This document shows positions 58,656 through 64,000 of a DNA stretch of 64,000 bases, piece by piece. Each line of letters starts with the position of its first letter. Positions within the stretch are counted from its first letter, which is position 1. The DNA comes from Actinoplanes cyaneus (GTDB lineage: Bacteria > Actinomycetota > Actinomycetes > Mycobacteriales > Micromonosporaceae). The notes beneath the pieces are model-generated. The model was not told where the DNA came from. It saw only the letters and a list, made by a program, of their open reading frames with translations, and ran no database searches. Made by a program: the position numbers and the translations under genes. The DNA lies in contig NZ_BOMH01000048.1 of the NCBI RefSeq assembly GCF_016862095.1, positions 1 through 64,000 of the forward strand, given 5' to 3'.

Positions 58656-58670
58656 ATACCGTGGCGGTAT
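58656..58670. promoter_or_regulatory. LysR box over the LysR start codon
   Basis: ATACCG-TGG-CGGTAT, a perfect inverted repeat with the T-N11-A pattern of LysR binding sites, ending in the ATG at 58669. Binding here would block the regulator's own translation start region and lies 93 bases from the divergent NmrA gene's start. Confidence 0.65.
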
Positions 58671-59643
58671 GAGTGACCTGGAAGTGCGGCAGCTCCGGTA
58701 CTTCGTCGCCGTCGCCGAGGAGTTGCATTTCGGCCGTGCCGCCGCGCGCCTCGGCATGGCCCAGCCCCCGCTGTCGCGGGCGATCAAGGAGCTGGAGCGG
58801 CAACTCGGCGTCCCGTTGCTGGAGCGCACGACCCGTCAGGTCACCCTCACCCCGGCCGGCGAGTCCCTGCTCCACGACGCCCGCGTCGCGCTGGACGCGA
58901 TCACGGCAGCCGCCCGCCGGGCCCGCAACCTCGGCCACCCCCGACCGGCGCTGCGCGTGGCCCTGAAGGCGGACTACGACGCCGGCATGCTCCCCCGGAT
59001 CCTCGAGGAGTTCCGCCGCGATCCGGCCGCACTCCCGGCCGAGGTGCTGCTCGGCGGCCGTGGCGACCAGGTGGCCGCGCTGCGCGACGGGCGGGCTGAC
59101 GTGGCGTTGCTGCCGGCCCCGTTCGACGATCGCGGCCTGGATGCCGAGCCGCTGCTGACCGAGCCCCGATTGGCCGCGCTGCCGGCGAACGATCCGCTCG
59201 CCGCGCACACCGAGTTGCGCCTGGCCGACTTCGCCGGGCGCACCCTGCCGAACGGCGCGCCCGCCGACCGGCCGGACGCCGGCGACGTCACGCCGGCCCG
59301 CCAGCTCGACCTGTCACAGATCTTCAACCTGATCGAGATCGGCAGCATGGTGCTGTTCACGCCGGGCTCGGTGGCCCGCCGGCATCAGCGTTCGACGATC
59401 GCCTACCGCCCGGTGCGTGACCTGACGCCGAGCACCCTGATGGTGGCCTGGCCGCAGGAGAGTCACTCCCCCGCGGTCGCCGCTTTCGTCCGGATCTGCG
59501 CCTTGGTGGCCGCCTCCACCTCGGATCAGCCGACAGGCAACCTGCAGCATGGCACTCTGTCTGCTGGCGATCAGCCGGATGGCGTGCTTGACTTGTTTCA
59601 CAGAGCTACGCGGGCGGATGCGGCTACACGAGCAGATGCGTAG
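58669..59643 (+). CDS. LysR-family regulator
   Basis: A 324-residue LysR-type regulator. The helix-turn-helix is standard: EVRQLRYFVAVAEELHFGRAAARLGMAQPPLSRAIKELERQLGVPLLERTTRQVTLTPAGESLLHDAR. The effector domain begins near residue 93. The C-terminal 35 residues (TSDQPTGNLQHGTLSAGDQPDGVLDLFHRATRADAATRADA) are hydrophilic and look like an extension with a TRADA duplication. It is divergent from the NmrA gene, its likely target. The start lies in a T-N11-A box. Confidence 0.9.
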   Translation: MSDLEVRQLRYFVAVAEELHFGRAAARLGMAQPPLSRAIKELERQLGVPLLERTTRQVTLTPAGESLLHDARVALDAITAAARRARNLGHPRPALRVALKADYDAGMLPRILEEFRRDPAALPAEVLLGGRGDQVAALRDGRADVALLPAPFDDRGLDAEPLLTEPRLAALPANDPLAAHTELRLADFAGRTLPNGAPADRPDAGDVTPARQLDLSQIFNLIEIGSMVLFTPGSVARRHQRSTIAYRPVRDLTPSTLMVAWPQESHSPAVAAFVRICALVAASTSDQPTGNLQHGTLSAGDQPDGVLDLFHRATRADAATRADA

Positions 59644-59655
59644 TGGGGAGCAGTT

Positions 59656-59681
59656 CGGCACCCGGCGGCAACCGGGTGCCG
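59656..59681 (+). terminator. Hairpin A after the LysR gene (loop CGGCAA)
   Basis: CGGCACCCGG (59656-59665), CGGCAA, CCGGGTGCCG (59672-59681), starting 12 bases after the LysR stop. It is nearly identical to hairpin C at 61448-61473 and has the same loop as hairpin B. It ends in GTTCCATTT, so termination is plausible. Confidence 0.7.
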
Positions 59682-59717
59682 GTTCCATTTCCGGGGTCCA
59701 TTCGATCAGGGCGCGTT

Positions 59718-59743
59718 CGGGTGCGGGCGGCAAACCGCACCCG
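59718..59743 (+). repeat. Hairpin B (loop GCGGCAAA)
   Basis: CGGGTGCGG (59718-59726), GCGGCAAA, CCGCACCCG (59735-59743). The loop matches hairpins A and C although the stem sequence differs. It lies 37-60 bases upstream of the motif shared with the XRE remnant, in the XRE gene's upstream region. Confidence 0.65.
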
Positions 59744-59779
59744 GCGTGCGGTTGTCACTACCGTGCGCTTGCATCGGCT

Positions 59780-59802
59780 GTTCTGATAGGACAGTAATAG
59801 GA
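59780..59802 (+). promoter_or_regulatory. Shared 23-bp promoter motif of the XRE gene
   Basis: GTTCTGATAGGACAGTAATA(GGA) at 59780-59802 matches 62154-62176 (upstream of the XRE remnant) with three mismatches. TAATAG could be the -10. Both motifs lie upstream of homologous starts, so they may be promoters or operators for the XRE family. Confidence 0.6.
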
Positions 59803-59850
59803 GTTGACCCCTGCGGGCGCCCGCCCGCCGATCACCACGATGAAGGACAC

Positions 59851-60735
59851 ATGCCTGAGGGCGATTCACCCACCGTCGCACGCCGGCGCGTCCGGCTCGC
59901 GATCCGCGTGGCGCGCGAGCAGGCCGACCTGACCCAGGCCCAGGTCGCCGAGGAGATGGAATGGTCCCTCAGCAAGGTCATCCGGATCGAGAACGGCGAT
60001 GTGTCGATCTCTCCGAACGATCTGCGGCCGCTGCTGTCCTACCTCGGCGTCAAGGACAAGTCCGCCGTCGCCGCGCTGGTCGCCGACGCGCGCATCGCCC
60101 GCACCCGGCAGCGGCAGGCCTGGTTCCAGACCCCCGAGTTCCGGGAGAACCTGACCGACGCCACGCGCAAGCTGATCGAGTATGAGCACGAGGCGTCACG
60201 GATCAAGTCGTACGCGATCTACTACGTCCCCGGGCCGCTGCAAACTCCGGACTACGCGAAAGCGCTGATGACCCGGTTCGAGGAGGAGTTGACCCCCGAC
60301 CAGATCAGCCGCCGCATCGAGGCCCGCAAGCTGCGCCGGGAGTCGCTGCTCAGCCGGGCCGAGTCCGGCGAGGTGACCATCCTGGTGATGCTGGACGAGT
60401 CAGTGCTGCGGCGCACCATCGGCGGCCCCACGATCTTCGCGGCACAACTTCGTGAGCTGCGCGAGCTGATCGCCAAGGGCACGATCACCGTGCGGATGGT
60501 GCCGTTCTCCCTGGACGCCGCGGTCACCAACAACGCCAGCTTCGACCTGCTCACCCTGGGCGAGGGTGAGGTCCTCTACCGGGAGACCGGGCTCGGCGAC
60601 GAGATGCTGGAGGACCGGGACGCCACCGGCAAGCACCGCGCGCGTTACGCGCGGGTGTGGGAGGAGGTGGCCGACGAGGCGACCACGCTCGCCTTCATCG
60701 ACCGCCAGATCGGCCTGCTCGAGAATCCGGCGTGA
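59851..60735 (+). CDS. XRE-family regulator with DUF5753 domain
   Basis: A 294-residue XRE-type DNA-binding protein of the actinomycete group usually paired with DUF397 proteins. The helix-turn-helix lies at residues 10-64 (RRRVRLAIRVAREQADLTQAQVAEEMEWSLSKVIRIENGDV). The DUF5753 domain follows (IKSYAIYYVPGPLQTPDYAKALM ... TITVRMVPFSLDAAVTNNASFDLLTLGEGEVLYRETGLGDEM). No DUF397 gene follows it directly; two lie 2 kb further on. ATG 59851 is preceded by GAAGG. A deleted paralog lies at 62279. Confidence 0.92.
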   Translation: MPEGDSPTVARRRVRLAIRVAREQADLTQAQVAEEMEWSLSKVIRIENGDVSISPNDLRPLLSYLGVKDKSAVAALVADARIARTRQRQAWFQTPEFRENLTDATRKLIEYEHEASRIKSYAIYYVPGPLQTPDYAKALMTRFEEELTPDQISRRIEARKLRRESLLSRAESGEVTILVMLDESVLRRTIGGPTIFAAQLRELRELIAKGTITVRMVPFSLDAAVTNNASFDLLTLGEGEVLYRETGLGDEMLEDRDATGKHRARYARVWEEVADEATTLAFIDRQIGLLENPA

Positions 60736-60751
60736 GCCGCCGTCTTCGCTG

Positions 60752-61210
60752 TCAGTACTCGCGGGCTCCGGTGGCAGCGCGGGCGAACGCCGGGGTGTGG
60801 CCGTTGGCGAGCTGACCGGCGAACCAGGCGCCGAAGATCGCGAGGGCGAGAGCGAGGACCTCGATCAGGAACACGCCACCGCCGGCGACCCGATCGGTCG
60901 CCCGCACCCGGACCATCATGATCACCGCGAACGCGACGAGCACCCCGAGGTTGATCAGCGTGCGCAGCGCGCCCAGCCGGCGGGCCTGGGGGCGGCGCAG
61001 GAACATCACGTCGGCCGCGCTTGCCACGGCCACCAGTGTGCCGATGACCAGACCCGCGACGATGTTCCAGTAGGCCAGCGCGCCAAGAATGGTAGGACCA
61101 CCGAGCAAATCGGCGAGATCGAACAAAACGGCCATCGCGAACAGGCCCAGCGGGAACATGATCAGCACGGGTTGCACCGTCTGCCCCGCGACACTCAATC
61201 GGCTCTCCAT
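60752..61210 (-). CDS. DUF2231 membrane protein
   Basis: A 152-residue four-helix protein of the DUF2231 type. The sequence GQTVQPVLIMFPLGLFAMAVLFDLADLLGG is the conserved first helix with its His/Pro/Gly-type motif (here QPVLIMFPLG), followed by YWNIVAGLVIGTLVAVASAADVMFL. These proteins are of unknown function, often heme-linked or associated with electron-transfer proteins. It sits in opposite orientation between the XRE gene and a non-coding region. ATG 61210. Confidence 0.87.
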   Translation of the reverse strand: MESRLSVAGQTVQPVLIMFPLGLFAMAVLFDLADLLGGPTILGALAYWNIVAGLVIGTLVAVASAADVMFLRRPQARRLGALRTLINLGVLVAFAVIMMVRVRATDRVAGGGVFLIEVLALALAIFGAWFAGQLANGHTPAFARAATGAREY

Positions 61211-61637
61211 CCGGATTCGCCCTTCCTACCTGCGAAAACGCAGGATTGTCGCGGCTTCATCGGTTGGCTTGCCCGGTACTTCCAGCGATGAAACTCCATC
61301 GACGGTGCCGAGTGCCACACGTCCGGTCCGTCGCCGGGTTCCCCGTAATCTGCAACATGGCAGTTAGCCCTGTGGCGGAGCGATACGTGGCGTGCTTCAC
61401 TGAGCGTAGAGCACCAAGGGCGGAGTTGGAGGGAGAGACAAAACAACGGCACCCGGCGGCAAACGGGTGCCGTTGTCCTCTCTCTTCAACACCTATCCCA
61501 CTGTCCGACGTTCCCATCGCGACCGTTCAGTGCTTCATGAGCGAGTCCAGTGCTTCACGAGCGAGGCGGGTTGGCTCCAGCGCCAATGGTGTCCCGGTCT
61601 TCTCCTCCTCGCAAGGTAACGCGAGAAGGAGTGCGCC
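61211..61637. other. Non-coding region with hairpin C and a short duplication
   Basis: A 427-base stretch without a supported gene. It holds hairpin C (61444-61477) and, at 61529-61568, two copies of CAGTGCTTCA(T/C)GAGCGAG in tandem. A ribosome-binding GAAGGAG near its end serves the DUF6232 gene. The 131-codon frame crossing it has no protein character. Confidence 0.55.
61444..61477. terminator. Hairpin C (loop GCGGCAAA)
   Basis: ACAACGGCACCCG (61444-61456), GCGGCAAA, CGGGTGCCGTTGT (61465-61477). The stem and loop resemble hairpin A; the loop is that of hairpin B. The minus-strand copy is followed by TTTTG, so it could end a leftward transcript, though none is annotated to its right. Confidence 0.6.
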
Positions 61638-62084
61638 ATGAGCACACGCGGCCTACGCACCTACTACCTCGGGTCGGACGCTGAAGTCACCGAAGCGCTC
61701 TTCACCTGGCACACGTCCCCGGAATCACTGAGCTTCGCCGTCGCCGAACTCCGGCACGTCGGGCTGGTGCAGACCCCGGCGCGGACCCGCCCCTACGCTC
61801 CCCACCTCGCCGCCGGCGCGCTGCTCTCGGTCGCCGCCGGATGGACCCTGCTGGCGAATCCGACACTCTATGTAATCGCTTTCCTGGCGATCGCCGGTCC
61901 GGTCCTGGCCTACTTCTGGCGTCTGCCACGGCGCTGGGAACTCCACGCGCAGTACCACGGCACCGCTGTCGTGCTCTATTCGTCCGCCGACGTGCGCGTC
62001 TTCAATCAGGTCGGCCGGGCGTTGCGCCGGGCCATGGAAGACGGCCGTCGTACTCCTTGGGGTTATGGATTGGCCGCGGCCTGA
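61638..62084 (+). CDS. DUF6232-family membrane protein
   Basis: A 148-residue protein with a conserved YYLGSDAEVTEALFTWHT start (the family pattern Y-x-G-x-x-x-x-V-T), then two membrane helices (LAAGALLSVAAGWTLLANPTLYVIAFLAIAGPVLAYFW) and a C-terminal WELHAQYHGTAVVLYSSADVRVFNQVGRALRRAMED. Function unknown; DUF6232 proteins are common in actinomycetes. ATG 61638 follows GAAGGAG by seven bases. It lies upstream of the XRE-remnant promoter motif. Confidence 0.8.
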   Translation: MSTRGLRTYYLGSDAEVTEALFTWHTSPESLSFAVAELRHVGLVQTPARTRPYAPHLAAGALLSVAAGWTLLANPTLYVIAFLAIAGPVLAYFWRLPRRWELHAQYHGTAVVLYSSADVRVFNQVGRALRRAMEDGRRTPWGYGLAAA

Positions 62085-62153
62085 CCGCTTCGGATGGAAT
62101 TTCCTAACGGGTGACCCCGGCAAATCCAGCCAAAACCCCACCCGCCGACTTTC

Positions 62154-62176
62154 GTTCTGATAAGACGGTACTAGGA
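62154..62176 (+). promoter_or_regulatory. Shared 23-bp promoter motif of the XRE remnant
   Basis: GTTCTGATAAGACGGTACTA(GGA) at 62154-62176 matches the motif before the intact XRE gene (59780-59802). A hairpin ACCTCGCT/AGCGAGGT (62185-62218) follows, so about 50 extra bases separate it from the remnant start. Confidence 0.6.
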
Positions 62177-62278
62177 TGTCCGCGACCTCGCTGGTTGCCA
62201 CTTCGCACTCAGCGAGGTAGCAAAGTGACTAGGGCTCCATCGCAGACTCGGTTCGACCACTTCAACGATGAAGGTCCC

Positions 62279-62728
62279 ATGGCTGAGGGTGACACACCCA
62301 CTGTCGCGCGTCGGCGCGGCCGGCTCGCGTTCCGCGGAACGCGTGACCGAGCCGCTCTCCCGTCGTTCCGGGACACATCGTCGGCCGGCGCCTCGGTCGC
62401 GGAGATCCGAAACGTCCCGTCCGATTGCGACGCGACGGTCACCAGCAATGCCAGTTCCGGCCCTCTCGCCGCAGGCGGGAGGGCAACGCTGTGCCGGGAG
62501 ACCCGAATCGGTGACGGAATGAATCAAGACCGAGAAGCCATCGCGAAACAACGCGCACGTGCCAATGCGGTCTGGCACGAAGCCGCTGACGATAAAGACA
62601 TCATCTTGATGCGGCAGCAGCGAACGGCCCGGGAGCACGGGAACCACAACCGGCCGCCTCGGGCCCATAGACAACCAATGAGCCCGCCCACTCACGGGCG
62701 CGGCGAGAAAACCGTGGAGAGTCCCCAG
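62279..62728 (+). pseudogene. Internally deleted XRE/DUF5753 remnant, open into DUF397
   Basis: Starting at ATG 62279 it matches residues 1-20 of the intact XRE protein (MAEGDTPTVARRRGRLAFRG against MPEGDSPTVARRRVRLAIRV), then jumps to its C-terminal part (TVTSNASSGPLAAGGRATLCRETRIGDG... against AVTNNASFDLLTLGEGEVLYRETGLGDE). About 200 internal residues with the DNA-binding helices are missing. The frame has no stop and continues into the DUF397 gene at 62729, giving a possible 214-residue fusion. It is a pseudogene unless that fusion is made. Confidence 0.75.
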
Positions 62729-62923
62729 ATGGAGAACATGAACGCGCCCGCATGGCGGAAGAGCAGCCGCTGCGGCACGTCGACCTGCGTCGAGGTCGCG
62801 AAGATCGACGACACCTACCTGGTCCGCGATTCCAAGAACCCCGAAGCCGCCGCCCTGTCCTTCACGAAGGCCGAATGGGACGCGTTCGTCGAGGGCGTCA
62901 GCGCGGGCGAGTTCCGTTTCTGA
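62729..62923 (+). CDS. DUF397 protein
   Basis: A 64-residue DUF397 protein (NAPAWRKSSRCGTSTCVEVAKIDDTYLVRDSKNPEAAALSFTKAEWDAFVEGVSAGEF), the partner class of XRE/DUF5753 regulators in actinomycetes. The Cys pair (SRCGTSTCVEV) and RDSKNP are the family's marks. ATG 62729 lies nine bases after GGAGA. It is in frame with the upstream XRE remnant and may be made alone or as the tail of the fusion. A terminator follows at 62936-62961. DUF397 function is largely unknown; in some systems it acts as a small regulatory partner. Confidence 0.88.
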   Translation: MENMNAPAWRKSSRCGTSTCVEVAKIDDTYLVRDSKNPEAAALSFTKAEWDAFVEGVSAGEFRF

Positions 62924-62935
62924 AGACTTCTGAGC

Positions 62936-62961
62936 GGCCCGCTCCGACAAGGAGCGGGTCC
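62936..62961 (+). terminator. Terminator of the DUF397 gene
   Basis: CCCGCTCC (62938-62945) pairs with GGAGCGGG (62951-62958) around GACAA, 13 bases after the DUF397 stop. The following bases are less T-rich. Confidence 0.65.
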
Positions 62962-62974
62962 GTCAAAGTACTCG

Positions 62975-63050
62975 CAAATTACATATTTATATACTAATCC
63001 ACGCCGCATAGCTCACAATTAGTGAGATAAGCGGCGTCCTTTCTTTTTCA
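62975..63050 (+). terminator. AT-rich spacer and strong terminator
   Basis: The bases 62975-63000 are strikingly AT-rich (AAATTACATATTTATATAC) for this genome. They lead into a bulged hairpin: ACGCCGC (63001-63007) with GCGGCGT (63031-63037), inner CTCAC/GTGAG, loop AATTA, and then TCCTTTCTTTTTC. This is the most classical terminator in the window and separates the two DUF397 genes. Confidence 0.85.
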
Positions 63051-63123
63051 CTCATGCCGGTGACCTTCCGCATTCTTCGTCATCACTTACCGTGGAACCG
63101 AACCGTCACGGAGGTGCACAGAC

Positions 63124-63324
63124 ATGATCAAGATGACCGGTGAATCGATCTGGCGACGGAGCAGACGCTGCGCCAGCGGGGCCTGCGTCGAGGTCGCGAG
63201 GAACGGCGAGCGTTTCCTGATGCGGGACTCCAAGAATCCCGAGGGCGTTCCGCTGGACTTCGATCGGGACGCGTGGGAAGCCTTCCTGGCCGCAGTCAAG
63301 TCCGACGAGTTCAGCAACGCGTGA
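63124..63324 (+). CDS. DUF397 protein (second copy)
   Basis: A 66-residue DUF397 protein (GESIWRRSRRCASGACVEVARNGERFLMRDSKNPEGVPLDFDRDAWEAFLAAVKSDEF), similar to the one at 62729-62923, with the same CxSGACVEV and RDSKNP pattern. GGAGG lies nine bases before ATG 63124. It follows the strong AT-rich terminator and so has its own promoter. No XRE gene directly precedes it, which is unusual for this pair. Confidence 0.9.
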   Translation: MIKMTGESIWRRSRRCASGACVEVARNGERFLMRDSKNPEGVPLDFDRDAWEAFLAAVKSDEFSNA

Positions 63325-63380
63325 AACCGGCGCCACCGGAGCGCCTGGGTGCCGCGGGCCGAGCGCGGCATACTGCTCTG

Positions 63381-63899
63381 GTGGACGTCAACCGGCACGC
63401 CACCGAACCCGACCGCGTCACCACGTTGCACGAGGCGGCCGACACCCTGCTGGACGAGCTGACCGAGCGCTACCAGGTGGAGCGCCGGGAAAGCAAGGAG
63501 CCGCCCGGGCTCGACGAGGCGCTCGCGCGGACCGTCCGGCTCATCCCCCGCACCCCGGCGGCCGCGCCGCTGGGCATCCGGTTCACCGACTCCGGCCTGC
63601 ACCTGCACTTCGGCCGGTGGTGGCGGGAAAGCCTGCCGCTGTGCGGGTGCGACGCCTGTGACGACGAACCCGGACAACTCGCCGAGCAACTGCGCAGCCA
63701 CACGTCCGCGCTGGTCGAGGGCGGTCTGTGGGAGCGGGTCCGGCGCGGGCTGACCGGGTCCTGGTTCGAGGCCAGACTGATCGGCGCGGGCGTGCGCGCC
63801 GATCAGGAAGGCCCGCTCTCACAGGCCGGGGCCCGCGAGGCACGGCGGGGCGGATTCGCTGCCCCGGTGCAGTGGGGCCCATGGCAGGTGCGGGCCTGA
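63381..63899 (+). CDS. DUF6226-family protein
   Basis: A 172-residue protein. Conserved marks are APLGIRFTDSGLHLHFGRWWRESLPLCGCDACDDEPGQLAEQL, which fits DUF6226, with the Cys pair CGCDAC. No membrane helix. The function is unknown. The GTG at 63381 gives VDVNRHATEPDRVTTLHEAADTLLDEL; a longer frame starts at 63273 but lacks homology and overlaps the DUF397 gene. It lies 56 bases after that gene and may share its transcript. Confidence 0.78.
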   Translation: MDVNRHATEPDRVTTLHEAADTLLDELTERYQVERRESKEPPGLDEALARTVRLIPRTPAAAPLGIRFTDSGLHLHFGRWWRESLPLCGCDACDDEPGQLAEQLRSHTSALVEGGLWERVRRGLTGSWFEARLIGAGVRADQEGPLSQAGAREARRGGFAAPVQWGPWQVRA

Positions 63900-63911
63900 C
63901 CCCTTCCGTCG

Positions 63912-64000
63912 ACCGGCAGCCGGCTCGACCTGCGCCGGCCGCCCCACCGGCAGCCGGCCGGGCCTGCGGCGGCCGTCAACCAGTAGCCGGCTGGGCCTGC
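63912..64000 (+). repeat. Tandem repeat of 33-34 bp at window end
   Basis: Three imperfect units begin at 63912, 63946 and 63979 with ACCGGCAGCCGGC / ACCAGTAGCCGGC and end in CCTGCG.CGGCCG. The array continues beyond the window. Confidence 0.75.

Noticed and set aside
61246..61641. 131-codon frame between DUF2231 and DUF6232
   Set aside because: It crosses hairpin C and has no homology; starts and ribosome site are poor.

Overview
This 64-kb window is chromosomal DNA of a high-GC actinomycete, most likely of the Micromonosporaceae (Actinoplanes/Micromonospora type). The reasons are the very high GC with G/C third positions, many GTG starts, SepH, DUF3027/DUF2530 proteins, an XRE/DUF397 cluster, the futalosine menaquinone route (MqnB, MqnD), and Ku with a free-standing LigD polymerase and ligase. 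No rRNA, tRNA, CRISPR array, transposase, integrase or phage module was seen. Start sites were chosen from Shine-Dalgarno sequences, overlaps and family N-termini, so several differ from the longest open frame.

Layout. 0-5.9 kb: TetR repressor and divergent DHA2 drug exporter with a triple operator, a lipoprotein, an NAD-salvage operon (Atu4866-like, pnuC, nadR) and a second TetR. 6.1-7.8 kb: two-gene polysaccharide/teichoic-acid ABC exporter. 7.9-10.4 kb: two divergent, paralogous secreted LAS-type peptidases, each behind its own c-di-AMP (ydaO-type) riboswitch. 10.5-15.8 kb: GH65 enzyme with a beta-phosphoglucomutase-like HAD protein, an anti-sigma-type ATPase and a shared sugar-ABC ATPase (MsiK-like). 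16-25 kb: PspC, DUF4230, acyl-CoA dehydrogenase, nitroreductase, aldose epimerase, MFS, pdxH, citrate synthase and serC. 25.4-27.6 kb: sepH and thpR, then a repeat-rich gap. 28-32 kb: MFS/MarR and a purine permease. 31.9-35.7 kb and 43.3-49.9 kb: a housekeeping block (DUF2530, DUF3027, MFS, mqnB // mqnD, cold-shock protein, HAD, XPB helicase and partner). It appears to be split by a 7.6-kb accessory block (MFS, TetR, and a coupled amidohydrolase-MFS-GH1 operon) that is flanked and studded with repeats. 49.9-59.6 kb: PadR/HAAS pair, VanZ, a secreted Ig-like protein, NHEJ genes, Nudix, MFS, and an NmrA/LysR pair. 59.8-63.9 kb: XRE/DUF5753 regulator, DUF2231, DUF6232, an internally deleted XRE remnant running in frame into a DUF397 gene, a second DUF397 gene, and DUF6226.

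The most striking non-coding features are: (i) three copies of a 53-bp near-perfect palindrome at gene ends, with compensatory stem changes and an inverted loop in the third; (ii) the back-to-back c-di-AMP riboswitches; (iii) three hairpins sharing the loop GCGGCAAM with different stems; (iv) several short tandem-repeat arrays filling spaces behind genes; and (v) the XRE remnant-DUF397 fusion frame with a promoter motif shared with the intact XRE gene.
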